Positions 26,321 to 39,308 of a DNA stretch of 64,000 nt are shown piece by piece. The position numbers were made by a program, and so were the translations under genes. The first letter of the stretch is position 1. Each line of letters starts with the position of its first letter. The DNA is from Elysia chlorotica (Eukaryota > Mollusca > Gastropoda > Plakobranchidae): positions 271,762-335,761 of the forward strand of contig RQTK01000024.1 in the NCBI GenBank assembly GCA_003991915.1, in the 5' to 3' direction. A model generated the notes under the pieces. That model did no database searches and was not told where the DNA came from. It worked only from the letters and a program-made list of their open reading frames with translations.

Positions 26321-26670
26321 ATAGAACTGACTCAAGCGGTAGAGCGTTGGTCTCCAGATCAGGAGGTCCCACAATCCCCAAACCGACAGATTTATTTGTC
26401 CGATGTTCGTCCCCTGTAACTGATTGGGTCGGTGTCATTATAATGTGACCGGTTGAGACATTGAAAATTAGAATTTAAATATTTATTCGTTGTCTTAATA
26501 TGCTAATAATATTCCAAAAGAATATAATGTGATCGGCTGAGACCAAAGTCCAGGTCTTCCCGCCCTGTCTCGTGTGTGGCACCACGTAAAAAATTGTCAG
26601 ACGTCAGTCTTGGGGCCGTCGTCGTACAGGACCCTCCAAGGGAACCTAGGAGACGTAAAACCCAGAGAGG
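26320..26670 (+). mobile_element. tRNA-derived SINE, nearly full length, split by a short insertion
   Basis: The head has box A-like CAAGCGGTAGAGCGTTGGTC. The body starts CCCCTGTAACTGATTGGGTC. At the block ATAATGTGACCGGTTGAGAC the copy is interrupted by about 60 AT-rich bases, then resumes with a second version of the same block (ATAATGTGATCGGCTGAGAC). It continues with CTGTCTCGTGTGTGGCA and TGTCAGACGTCAGTCTTGGG. The repeated block on both sides looks like a ~20-bp target duplication or an internal rearrangement. Confidence 0.8.
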
Positions 26671-26696
26671 GGGAGAGAACTCTCTCATTTTCCCCC

Positions 26697-26989
26697 ATTT
26701 TCGGAGTGTATTATAATCATGCTTTATATTGGGACCCTCTGTGAAAAGGAATAGATACTAACGGTCGCAAACGAAGAAAACAGAGTAAAGCGAGTGCGCA
26801 GGATTTGTACAAGAAAAGTACCCCTGTCACAGTATAGCAGCTTACAAAGATTAATCAGACATCAATCATGGAGTTTTCCCAGAGATAGCCTAGTTGTTTA
26901 CGATGGTCATTACCCATCATCATCATCATCTTTATGGCCATGATCATCATCAACATTCTCCTCCTCCTCCTCCTCCCCATCACATTCAC

Positions 26990-27028
<39 letters not shown>
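26697..27028. repeat. Direct repeat copy 1 ending in a (CAT)n array
   Basis: Shares about 280 bp (from GGAGTGTATTATAATCATGC through CTCCTCCTCCTCCTC) with 27186-27480. It ends in about 12 CAT units (26989-27028). Confidence 0.9.
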
Positions 27029-27185
27029 ATGTGATAGGACGTAGAATAGTGTTGGCTATTGTTGCTCGCTATGAAATTTAAGGAATATATAAGTAAATTG
27101 ATTTAGGTAAATATGGTTGTCACATCAGTTCTATAAAGATTTAGAGTATTTTAGAAATGAGAGTATATTACAACTGAGATGGCCC

Positions 27186-27478
27186 TTTTTTGGAGTGTAT
27201 TATAATCATGCGTTAATATTGGGACCCTCTGTGAAAAGGAATAGATACTAACGGTCGCAAACGAAGAAAACAGAGTAAAGCGAGTGCGCAGGATTTGTAC
27301 AAGAAAAGTACCCCTGTCACAGTATAGCAGCTTACAAAGATTAATCAGACATCAATCATGGAGTTTTCCCAGAGATAGCCTAGTTGTTTACGATGGTCAA
27401 TACCCATCATCATCATCATCTTTATGGCCATGATCATCATCAACATTCTCCTCCTCCTCCTTCTTCTCCTCTCCCCAT
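27186..27478. repeat. Direct repeat copy 2
   Basis: Same segment as 26697-26985, offset 489 bases, with a handful of differences. It continues into the very long (CAT)n array. Confidence 0.9.
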
Positions 27479-27652
<174 letters not shown>

Positions 27653-27805
27653 GCTGGCTTGTCCGTTGTGTCAGATTTAACCTTCCGCACGATCCGTCTG
27701 AAAAGCTCCTTGTCTCGGGCTATCTTTCCTGCCTCGATGGGCCTCCTTTGCAGCCAGTCGCTGATGTCATTCACCCATCTCCTTTTCGGTCTGCCTTTTT
27801 TCGCC
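27653..27805 (-). mobile_element. LINE reverse transcriptase C-terminal tail
   Basis: The - strand encodes KKGRPKRRWVNDISDWLQ then EAGKIARDKELFRRIVRKVK and SDTTDKPA, the standard GRPxxRWxDDIxxW...RDRxxWRxxV signature of LINE C-termini. The (ATG)n array follows immediately, so the array appears to be the LINE's 3' tail. A related piece is at 45931-45990. Confidence 0.85.
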
Positions 27806-27943
27806 TTTGCACTTAGTTTTGCGATCAGAATATGTTTCTTTAAACTATTGTGTGCAAAGTATTTTTGTCTTCTCTCTTTGATGTTATTTAAAAACTATAT
27901 TCGCTTAATGTTAAGATGCACATTGGGTGAGCAAAGAACCAAC

Positions 27944-28091
27944 CTGGATGTGCTCCTTCTTGGCCAGGACGACCTTGTGCTTCTCTCGGATGAGCAGGTA
28001 GATGATGCCGCCAACAAAGAAGACGAAGATGGCCACACTGAGCACCATGAGCACGTAATGCGGCGTTGTGTACGGCGGGGACATGCTTGTC
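27944..28091 (-). CDS. Transmembrane exon of an unrecognised type I membrane protein
   Basis: 148 nt; acceptor preceded by a pyrimidine-rich tract (CTGTCTCCCACCAG), donor CAG|GTTGGT. It encodes 49 residues: a short Ser/Pro/Thr-rich ectodomain end (SMSPPYTTPHY), a hydrophobic helix of about 21 residues (VLMVLSVAIFVFFVGGIIYL), then a stop-transfer basic segment (REKHKVVLAKKEHIQ). Positive-inside charge makes the downstream tail cytoplasmic. High GC relative to its surroundings, clean splice sites and an in-phase partner exon support it. The upstream exon should end in phase 1; none was found up to 49 kb, so it lies far upstream or was missed. Confidence 0.7.
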
Positions 28092-29754
28092 CTGGTGGGA
28101 GACAGTGAGGGGATAGGGTTAGAGGTTGAGAGCATGGACCAGAGATATCTGTGTGCAAAATTGCATCATGCTGGAGAAAAGAGCTATCCATGCAGGGCCA
28201 AGAAGAAGAAAATAGGGAGAGAGCAGGCCAGCGCAGTCCTGCCTCTCACCTTTGAAGAAAAAAAAAAAAAAAAAAACAATAACAACATGAGATAGAGGGA
28301 TATTTCCGCTGGTTATAAAAATCGTTCACATCGCTGAGCAATTTTGTTTTGGCTAGAAGAGGCAAGCATGGATTTATAGCGACCGCTATCTCTTATCTGT
28401 TGGGTAAGGTTAACTTCATTGTGAGTTTGACAATGGAGACGGAATTATAACTATGCTTTACATTTTCACCAGGGGCGCGCATTGCAGTGTTTTTACTGAC
28501 GAGACAGTAGGAGAAGAGTGATGTGCTCAGTTGAGAGATGGCCAAAACAACAACAACAGGGCGATTCATTTGAAGTTCAATGTGATTTAAAATAATTGTA
28601 GAGACAAACATTTCTGCCATGGTGACGTATGTCCTGGTTGAGATTTCTACTTTGGTGGGATGGAGTGAATCAAAATCATTGAGAATAGGAATAAAGAGGC
28701 GTACATGTTGATCATCATAACCCAAATCATACACATTTACCATAAGAAAATCAAAATAATAGTCAGTGTCTTTTAGTTCCGATATCTTAGTCAGTGTTCA
28801 GAATATTCAAAAAAGGGTATCTTAGATTCTATTATTGCAAATATGCCACTGTTTTCGCATATGAATCTTAAGGAAAGATCCGGGACGTAGACTTCACCAA
28901 AGATATTTTTTTAACTTAATTATTCTATTCGTTGAATTCGGTTTACTTTGCTCCCTTTCTAGATTTCCCCCAAACAAAAGGCTGAATCATACAGTGTCAA
29001 AATAAGCTCCAACATTTATACCATCTAGAAAATTAATACGCTGTAAAACTGTTTATTGATAACGGAGTGGGCTTAACAAAAAGTATTCCTATTTTAATCT
29101 AAACCAAAAAAGCTGATAGAAAAGCTTGTGTGATGTATTAACACATAGTTTTAAGCAAAGGTTTATTAATTTAGTTCAGGTGGACAATACGCAAGAAATA
29201 CTTGATCCTTCTGATCAGCTACTGAAAGTTGAAAAAGTTCAAAAAGCTTTTGTCATAGATATCAGTTGGTTCAAGTGGTTATTGACTATCGCTTTTGCAG
29301 AGGATCAAAGAACAGAAAGTTGTGCACGGACACGCAATAAAAGTCTTTAAATTCATCAACGAGCAGAATAATCATAACCAATTAAATTAAATTTAACTCA
29401 AATCCAAGTAAGACGACGCCATAAGCGTCTACCAAACAAAATGATAGAAAAAAATACACAGGCTCTATTACCATTAAAAGAATGCGTTAAACCAGTACTG
29501 ATGTTTACGCACAAAACAAGAGAACATTCAAAGGATAATTGTCTAACGCTGCTAAATCTGTTCAAAGAATGGCTGCTGTTGAAAATCGATGGGCATTAGT
29601 CCGTTTATAATTGATATGTAAAATAGATCGCTATAAACCAGTGTGTAACCAGTATGTTTCGGTATCACAGTGTATAATGATGCTCAACACAGAGCTGTGT
29701 CTTTTATCAAGCACCACTCTTAGCTTGCAGAAAATAATGATTAAGGAGTTGAAA

Positions 29755-29785
<31 letters not shown>

Positions 29786-30338
29786 TCATTTAATGTGCTG
29801 ATCCAACGACAACCCAGAGCTTTTAAGAGTATAATGGAAAGAATGTTGATTTGAGGAGATAAAGTTTTGAAAACAAAGTAACGTGATAGTTCTTAATTAT
29901 GTATCCCAAATGATATCGTTGTAGAAATTCGTCTCTAAAAGCATTTTACACAGAGTGAACTCATTGGTAAAGCACCGCATTATGCAAATATACGGCCAAG
30001 CCTGTCAGCTTAATCGAAAGGTCAGGCTATAGGGTGTAAACAGAAGCCCTGTCCCCCCAGTAAGTTTTACATGAAGCCAGCATCCGAAAACATCAAACCC
30101 GTCATTAAGAGTGTCAACCTTTCATCGATTCTGTCATGCGTAGCTGTCGAGTGATCCTACTCAATCCTACTCATGACAAGGATCGGTCGATATGAACATT
30201 GTATGCATTTTCAGGTACAGTTTGATTACACCCGCTACACTGAAGTCTAGGTTAAAAATTGCCTTTCTATTTACAATTATAAATTATATAGAGCTAGAAA
30301 TGTATTTAATGCTCAGCAGTGGTTAGAAATACAACCCC
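28092..30338. other. Non-coding stretch
   Basis: A 116-codon open frame on the - strand (28393-28743) has mixed composition but no splice support or recognised family. A poly(A) run (28257-28276) and a short (AAC)n run (29756-29782) occur. Weak tRNA-like boxes lie near 29970-30030. Confidence 0.3.
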
Positions 30339-30724
30339 CTTAAAAAACAACAACAAACAAAACAACAACAACAACAACACGAAAACAACAACACCAAATA
30401 AACCCAGAATGGTCGTGCTGTGATATCGAATTATAGATGCGTCAACATTACACCACATTTCCACTCTCCCCCTGTATCTCTTCTTTTTTTCCAGAATCGC
30501 ACAATAATCCTATAAAATTTATGTTTTGATAAATGATGAAGTGAGGTAAAATGTTTTCACACGACCAGCTGTAGAGAGTCTTAATTAAACGCAATAGTCT
30601 TGAAATACGGCTTCAAGTTTCATTGTCTTTTGCTTTGATAATAATTACACAATCAAACAATGTTAATAATGTATTTTGCTCTATGTCTCCAAACTGTTCT
30701 AAGAAATGAAAAAAAAAAAAAACA

Positions 30725-30760
<36 letters not shown>

Positions 30761-31129
30761 AAAGAACAACAACAACAACAACAACAACATGAAAACAACA
30801 CAAAAACACCCAGAATGGTCGTGTTGTGTAGGGCTAGGATTATAGAATTATAGATGCGTCAACATTAAACCACATTTCCACTCTTAGACAATACCATTCA
30901 ACTCCCCCTATATCTCTTCTTTTTTCGAGAATCGCCCAATAATCGTATAAAATTTATGTTTTGATAAAAATGTTTTCACACGACCAGCTCCAGAGAGTCT
31001 TAATTAAACGCAATTGTCTTCAAATACGGCTTCAAGTTTCATTAAGTCTTTTGCTTTGATAATAATTACACAATCAAACAATGTTAATAATGTATTTTGC
31101 TCTATGTCTCCAAACTGTTCTAAGAAATG
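30339..31129. repeat. Tandem duplication of about 400 bp with (AAC)n at each unit start
   Basis: Unit 1, about 30339-30719, and unit 2, about 30720-31129, share CCCAGAATGGTCGTG, ATAGATGCGTCAACATTA, TTTTCACACGACCAGCT, GTCTTAATTAAACGCAA and CTCCAAACTGTTCTAAGAAA. They differ by small indels (about 20-30 bp in unit 2) and in array length. Confidence 0.9.
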
Positions 31130-34100
31130 TTGCGCAGTTATCTACCCCTTGCCATCAATGATTGCTCTGCGGCTGTGTCGTTTCAACACTGAAACTGCCT
31201 GTGGGAATTGCGCATTTTTATGTGTGATAATTTACTGCAATCTTTGTAAATTCCCCATTTAGATATCGACAACGTTAACAAAGAACATCGGGACGGGATA
31301 GTTATGAGGCGAGCGGTTTTAAAGTAACGTGGGATATCGTTTTGTTCAAGCAGCCGTTACTGAGCTTTGGGATTCTTCTGCAATGCCATTAACTGATTGT
31401 TTCTTAGATTTTTCTTTCAGCTTGAAATCCCGGTGCCATCGTAAACAGAGAATTAGGTTGCATGAAAGGGTTCTCGAAGATTTGTTTGTAGGTGGTCCAA
31501 TCGCTTTATTGTTGCCATAAATTTCTATTTGGTATAGCAATTGGCTTTGGTACCGCTTACTATGCTGCTAAAAGTCCAAAGAGTATCTTAAGAACATAAT
31601 CAAAGGAGTCTATTGCTTTTCAACAGTGCAAACTTACACTGACAGAGCAAACAGGGCAATAATTCTATGAACGATACGTTAGGGCCGGAAGTAACACTCT
31701 GTCAACGATACGTTAGGGCCGGAAGTAACACTTTGTCGAACATTGTACATTGTGCTTTGAATTGGAAAATTTCTGTGGACTTTATTTGTTTATAATCCTT
31801 ATGGAAAGCTTTCACCAAGGTGGTATTAGAAAAAAGTAACAAACATTGACGATTTACAACAGATTCAACAATAAATATAAATCAAAACGTGTCTAATCAT
31901 TTAGTACAGTGTTATCTAGACTTCAATTTGGTCCATTATTTTTCATGCTAGATATAATCGATATGAAAAAGAAGTGTGTGAATCCAGGGTGCTTCGGGGA
32001 CAACCAATCCGAAGGTACACAACACGACACGTCATGGTCTATTCAGAGTTGGAACAAATCAGAACGGACAATTGCCTTTTGTGTACTGGACGCATCTAAA
32101 AAAATGCAGGGTTAAACATGTGGATGCGTTGTACTTGCTGCTTTCAGAACAAAAAAATTAAGACCCCTTGAACCCAGGATTACTTCTTTCTTTCTATCAT
32201 ATTCGATTAATTTTTTATTCTCGTTCATTCTAATAAAACAGAATATATATTTTTCTTTTTTATAGTATGATTTAAACTTTTGCAGATTGGTCTTTATTTC
32301 AACCTCTTTGGTTCAAACAATGAAATTAGATATAATGAATATTGTTCAATATCTTGACTAGGAAAATTGGTCCGGATAGTTTTATAAAAAAATTGAATGA
32401 ATTAGGTTACGAACAGTTTTTGTTGTTGCGGTAAAGGAATTTAATGTGCAGCTTCAACTAAATTAATGATATTTATTCATGACTATAGATATAGGGTGGG
32501 TATATCCATATGCTTAAAGCCCACCTCACAGCTTACTATGAAACTACAGCGCTGGGCGAACAAAAGTACTGGTGTATATCGGTCAATCCAAGCTTTGGGC
32601 TACACAGAGCTCCAGTCGTTTGAACATGGAAATTATCCAATATGATGGATGGGATATGCCTTTAATGGTGGATATAGGGATGGCACTTGTCACCTCGTAA
32701 CTAAGCGAAAAACATCAGTTTCAGGCGATGCACTCGCCACTACCCATTGTGTAAAACAAAACACTGTGTTAGTGTTCCTGAATGTGTAAAAACAAAACAA
32801 AAAAAATTATTATGACTATATTCTTTGTCTTCTATCGATGTTTGTTGCTAAATAATGGTACATTCATCTCGATTATAGAATTTCTCTATGGTCTTTACTT
32901 TTGAGTTGTCAATATTTTGCTATTCGGCGTTTTAAAACGTTCAAACAAAATACATTAAAAAGGCATCAATCAAGTCCCCACGTTAAAAATACCATGTTTG
33001 TATTCAACAGATTACAATGCAGCTCTTTCAGATCACATTAAAACTTTACTTGCACTGCGGAAATTAGCTTTGATACATTTGTGTGAATGGAGAAAAGGCC
33101 CATATGTCATTAGATATTACACTTTTCTAAAGTAATTTTGTAATCTTCATTTGTTCAAGAAATACCACAGATTGTTTAACAAAATAGTGTGCAAACCTCA
33201 ATTTGATCAATCAGATTCATAGTTACAAATTCATTATATTTTAAGAGCATTATGGATTAGAAATATTTTTATTGTACATGGTATTTCATACTCAATCTTT
33301 TGTTTAAAAATTCTTGAGAAAATCCAGTAGAAATACATTTTTCGATATCTAACCACCTACTGACATGTTTTGTGTGTGTGTGTGTCCAAGCTAAAAACCA
33401 CCTCTACTGACATATTCATTCAAACTCATACAGGTTATATAGTCAGCGCTCTGAATGTGAATATAGCCTTGTAAATCGAAGGGTTATTGGTGTATTATTG
33501 TCAAACACACAACTGTTTTTTTTATAACGCCGGTCCTAATTAAATGATGTAAAATATACAACGTGCACAAACTTATTACGTATGAGAGGATCAAATTTGT
33601 TCTAATTAATGTATGCCATTAATACTGATGGTGAAATTCAAGAAACTTGGTGTGGAAAAATATATTTGTAAACAAAAAGACTAGAACCTATTAGGCTACA
33701 TAATTAATTTACTTATTTTACACGTTGTTTAAGAACAGGGTTTAATGAATTTTCTAAAAAATTTAGAAGTCAGTCAAGGGATGGTGCCCTTAATATTGAA
33801 ATGTAAAAATGGTATTCTGCATTTTGATTGATGTACGTTTGTAATAAATACACACAATCCTACCAAGCATATTGACATTAAATCAATCCTGTTGGATCAG
33901 GGATTCACAGAAGTAATAGAAATCCCCTACAACTAATGTAATGTTTCCGAATTAAACCAGTCTCCGCATCGCTCCCGTATAAAAAAAAAAAGCTTTTTAG
34001 TTGATGTAATAATGCGTTAATGGTGAAGTGATTTATTTGAAGCTGGGTTGTCGGGCTCTGGGGATTCTAGTAATTACACAAGCTCACTCAGAACCGGCCT

Positions 34101-34374
34101 CTCTAGAGCGGCTTTAACTTCCTTTCTTAGATGATTTAATTGAGTGAGAAAAACAACATCAAAAAGCAACAACAAAACAAACAAAAGGGAATTGCGTGTC
34201 GACTGTACATTAATTTGGTTTCCACGATTACTTTTCACCTATTCCATTTACAAACGTGTTATTCTTTTTCATTCTTCTATCACCCCTTTCTTATTTTTTT
34301 ATCGACTTTCTCTTCCTCATCCTTTTCTTAATTCGCCTCTTAATGTCTTTAATAATTTATTTATCTTCTGCACG

Positions 34375-34377
<3 letters not shown>
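31130..34377. other. Non-coding stretch
   Basis: Contains a 34-bp tandem duplication (31671-31738). Short open frames at 31329-31520 and 31909-32115 (+) are unrecognised. Otherwise AT-rich without features. Confidence 0.35.
31671..31738. repeat. 34-bp tandem duplication
   Basis: The unit starting ACGATACGTTAGGGCCGG is at 31671-31704 and 31705-31738, differing at only a base or two. Confidence 0.9.
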
Positions 34378-35244
<867 letters not shown>

Positions 35245-35655
35245 GGCTTTCTTTTTAAAGAGAGTTGATAAAATTGTGATGGGTTGAGTTGAGTGGGTTG
35301 CTTAACGTCTAACGCCAGCACTATATGGTCTATATTGTGATTGGCTTTCTTTTTAAAGAGAGTTGATAACATTCTGATTGATTGAGGTCTAACGCGAGCA
35401 CTAAATGGTATATATTGTGGACGGGCTCCAAGATTAATGTCTGACAATTTAGTATGCTTCTACAGAGAAGACAGGGTGGGTAGACATGAACCCCCGTCTC
35501 ATCCGATCACATTAAACTGACACCGATCCAACCAGTGGGGGGAGGGGGGGGGGATTGGAGGAAATAAATTTTTGACCAATCGTGGGTTTCAAACCGCGGA
35601 CCTCTCGATTGGTAGAGAAATACAAATGCTCTACGGCTTGAGCCAGTTTAGATAA
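35245..35655 (-). mobile_element. tRNA-derived SINE, full length, with duplicated tail
   Basis: On the - strand: head CTCAAGCCGTAGAGCATTTG and box B-like GCGGTTTGAAACC, then GGTTGGATCGGTGTCAGTTT, TGTCAGACATTAATCTTGG, CCGTCCACAATATATACC and a tail. The tail region is tandemly duplicated (35245-35342 and 35343-35440 share GGCTTTCTTTTTAAAGAGAG). A poly(G) run interrupts the body near 35537-35551. Confidence 0.8.
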
Positions 35656-36343
35656 ATATGAAGAAACGCAAGATTAAAACAATGACGTTTTCACTATTTG
35701 AACACAATGATGCACTGGTATATAAATAAAAATGACAAGAGTATTTGAACTCTTAAAATGACATACAAAAAGATGTGGCAACTAAAATAAAATCAGCCAC
35801 AAACAACCCCATAAAATCAAACAAACTAATCAAAGACTACAATGTATCAAAATACATGCATGTATGAATGTATGTGTGTGTGTGTGTGTGTGTGCAACCG
35901 ATAGAAATAGAGTAGCCACAAACGCACATTACCACATAGGTTCTTGGGAACCTGTGGAATGTTAAATGAACAGGGTGCTTCGATTTCTTCGTCGACTAAT
36001 GATACCAAACACCTTAAAAAATGAACATGTCCTTTCAGCATGCCTTCTTGTGCAAGCAAGTCTGTACAAATTCGATTAAATTTTCTCTATGATCTAACAG
36101 CTTCGTACCCAAAGCGGCACTTGACAAAGAGGAATCCGGATTTAACGAGCGAATCAGTCAATAGAGTAACGAGGCAATCAGTGTTCTCTCACCCTTTCTA
36201 TTTTCCTTCGCTTAGATCGGACGAGTGATCCATTGTGCTGAATTCCCATGCCTGAAGTTACAGATGTACTCTAACAGTTATGTTGCGGGTAACAGTCCCC
36301 TACAGTGGAACTCTTTACTTCACGGATGTGTGAGAGAGATAGA

Positions 36344-36344
<1 letters not shown>
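35656..36344. other. Non-coding stretch
   Basis: Contains a (TG)n run (35873-35894). No gene recognised. Confidence 0.35.

Positions 36345-36410
<66 letters not shown>
36345..36410. repeat. (AAT)n trinucleotide array
   Basis: About 21 AAT units. Confidence 0.95.
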
Positions 36411-36411
<1 letters not shown>

Positions 36412-36909
36412 TATTACAATTACTAAGAAATTAATGACATTCATAAGTTTAGCCATGAATCTCCATATCTGGTTCTATATCAGTTCATGTATATCATGGG
36501 TGGTACACATATAGTGTCATTAAACTTAAACGCTATGATAATGTAATTTTTACATTTTTACATTGCCGCACATTCATATTACCAACCCAAAGCATACTTG
36601 TTTCAAAGTACTTTTTAAAGTGACAATCACTGCAAACAAGTCTTTCGAGGGGATATCAACCAACACTTCAGTCTCATTCGGTCATGATACAGCCAACTGA
36701 AACTGACAAAACCATTGAGGAACAAGGTGGCCCAATAGGGGATTGAAATGGGGACATCTTGAGTAGAATCTGCACTCTTTATGGCTGATCCACCTCGACC
36801 CCCTCGCCCCTGCCGCCTCTCCAGAAATAAAACTGCATTGAATGTAGTGTGCGACTAAGATTTAAGACAGTTAAAAACTGTTTAAATATTTTGGTTGGAA
36901 TGTACTCCC

Positions 36910-37000
36910 TATCTTAAACCCAGAGTACGTCTTAATTCTGGGCAAGTTGCAACGTATTCCATATCTTAAACCCAGAGAACGTCTTAATTCTGGGCACAGA
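36910..37000. repeat. Imperfect 52-bp tandem duplication
   Basis: TATCTTAAACCCAGAG...ACGTCTTAATTCTGGGCA occurs at 36910 and again at 36962 with few differences. Confidence 0.85.
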
Positions 37001-37799
37001 AGAGTAAGTTTACCGAGAGTCTAAAAAGCCCATACACAACTTAGTTTCATGAAGATTTCCCTCCCTCTTTATCCTAAGGTCGATTAAAAACTTCTCGCCA
37101 ATTTCCCTCAATGCCGTCTTCGAAAACCCTTTCACAACGTGATCGATTGGGACACTGTATTCAGGCACAGTACAAAAGATTCCCTTTCTCTTTGCGGTGG
37201 TAAGAATGCGCCACGGTCTTATTTCTCAAGGAACACCGTTAAATGTTGCGGCTGGAATGCGAAAAACATGGCAATCTTTCTTTTGTTAGATATTCACTAT
37301 TATTCAGAACGGTGGAGCTCGAAGGGAGTAATGAGCAAAAGGAAATAACATTTAATATCGAAGCAGAGCTGGGTGGCCGATTCCTTTTTGCTTCTGCATT
37401 GTCCCAGTCATAAGGCATTGCACTCCTTGCCTTAGTGTATAAGTCAGGAAAGCTTGAAATAGTCAGGTCGTAGGATTTTGATTTGGTTTGGTTTCTTTTC
37501 TTTTCTTTTTTTTTTTTTACACAAAGCGAGGTTTTAAAATCGTGCTTATAAGACACTCCGGGAAGTTTGATTCGCAGACTGAGACCAACTCTTATTATAA
37601 TATAAGTAGCATAGTAAGTAATGCTAATAAATGTCTTTGCCTTTTCGTCTATTTTAAACGCGTTAAACTTGTTCTTTTTTAAGAATAGAAGAATTGGAAT
37701 AAATAGGTGTATACGTTAGCACACCGTGGGAATCATAAAATCCTATAGCATTATACAGAGTGTGAAGCGGCTTCGTGACTCACCAATCGTGTTTGAAAC
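37001..37799. other. Non-coding stretch
   Basis: No exon recognised. An open frame at 37239-37556 (-) is unassigned and crosses a poly(T) run. Confidence 0.3.
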
Positions 37800-38055
37800 G
37801 AACGTTTAACATGCTAGCTGTCTTAAGTGGCAAAGCGCTGTAGTTCTATTCGGGAGTTTCCTCCATTCGAATAAATTTGTTTTTCGGTTTTCTTTCCATA
37901 CTGGTTGGGTCGGGTTCAGTATAATGTGACCAGCTAAGACAGACGTCTTGGCATTCCCGCACTGTCTCTATGTGGCAGCACGTAAAATTGTCAGACGTTA
38001 GTCTTGGAAACGTTCCGCGATATAGACGTTTCACATGGAGAAAACAACTAATCAG
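37800..38055 (+). mobile_element. tRNA-derived SINE, nearly full length
   Basis: Head TTAAGTGGCAAAGCGCTGTA, then TGGTTGGGTCGGGTTCAGTA, AATGTGACCAGCTAAGAC, GCAGCACGTAAAATTGTCAG and CGTTAGTCTTGG. The copy passes directly into a (CCAA)n array. Confidence 0.8.
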
Positions 38056-38120
38056 CCAACCAACCAACCAACCAACCAACCAACCAACCAACCAACCAAC
38101 CAACCAACCAACCAACCAAC
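38056..38120. repeat. (CCAA)n array at the SINE 3' end
   Basis: About 16 CCAA units, suggesting expansion of the SINE 3' tail. Confidence 0.95.
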
Positions 38121-38194
38121 TAGCGCTGATCTCAAGAAGCAGACAAAAGCTTCTCCCTAAAATCAACGCTTGGTGAAATAGGAAAACTAATTAA

Positions 38195-38285
38195 GATTGT
38201 CGTTCGTAGCGCTATCCTTGTGTTTTACCAAGATTCGAACCTAGGGCTTGAAATTTAAATTCCGAGCCCTGGTAAAATGAAAATT
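38195..38285 (-). mobile_element. SINE-like fragment with box B
   Basis: The - strand reads CCAGGGCTCGGAATTTAAAT then AGCCCTAGGTTCGAATCTTG: a box B within a short imperfect hairpin (AGGGCTC...AGCCCT). Confidence 0.45.
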
Positions 38286-38634
38286 ATATGTTACTATTAT
38301 TGTATTTTAAAATATTTTAAGATACCTAACATTATCTAAAGTACAAGAGTGAAATTGGATTGCCGCAGCATCAAAATTAATACATGTTTTTGATAAAAAT
38401 TATTTTAACGTCGTCGTAATAAAAAAGGGAAGCAAACAGTATAAAAAAAAAGTTAATATCGAACAGTGAGAACACCTTTGGGCTTTCGATAAAGAGAAGC
38501 AAATATTTTTTTTCCTGTATAAAGAATAAAGAGTGGTGAAATTAAAGGGCAATAATAAAGGATTCATTTATCTTCTTCTTTTCTCCACACCCCCTCTCTC
38601 TCTCCCTAACTGTATATCTCTTCCTCCCTCCCTC

Positions 38635-38638
<4 letters not shown>
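38286..38638. other. Non-coding stretch
   Basis: AT-rich; nothing recognised. Confidence 0.3.

Positions 38639-38690
<52 letters not shown>
38639..38690. repeat. (CT)n microsatellite
   Basis: About 25 CT units. Confidence 0.95.
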
Positions 38691-38692
<2 letters not shown>

Positions 38693-39119
38693 CTATTGAT
38701 TACTCTTTGAAAAACCAGGATGTCACAGTTCTCATAATACAACCAGGCTATTCCTCTCAGCTCGCCATTGTCTCAAATTATGACTTGTGCTCAGTGACAT
38801 TCATTTGGCACAGCCCGCATAGGAAGCGCTTATCCACTCTGGACAAGCCATAAAGGGAGCAAGAAAATCTGCCATTTTGCCTCAATAGACGTCTTGATAA
38901 TGTCTCAATCAATGGTACTTCAATGAGAAGGCGAATATATGGCCGTGGGCAGACCGTTATGACTTTGCACAACAGAGCATTTTTATCCATTGATGAATAG
39001 GAGCATGGGTTTCCATAATAATTACACCATGCATATCGTTTTGTTGTCTCAAGAGAATTAAAATCCATTTTATCATTGTTTTAGTCTGCCTGAGTGCAGC
39101 CTTTCTGTCTGATTGTTTT

Positions 39120-39253
39120 CCTCTCTATCTCCTCTTTTTCTCTCTTATAATCCCTCTCTCTCTATCTCTGTCTGTGTCTGTCTGTCTCTCTCTCTCTGTC
39201 TCTCTGTGTCTGTCTCTCCTCTCTCTCTCTCTGTCTGTCTCTGTCTGTCTGTC

Positions 39254-39306
<53 letters not shown>
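39120..39306. repeat. (CT)n / (CTGT)n mixed array
   Basis: Degenerate CT/TCTG repeats ending in about 24 pure CT units (39257-39304). Confidence 0.93.

Positions 39307-39308
<2 letters not shown>

Noticed and set aside
28393..28743. 116-codon open frame on the - strand
   Set aside because: No flanking splice signals or recognisable domain; lengths like this are expected by chance in 64 kb.
37846..38166. (Trp-Leu-Val-Gly)n and (Asn-Gln-Pro-Thr)n frames
   Set aside because: Translation of a (CCAA)n array at the end of a SINE.
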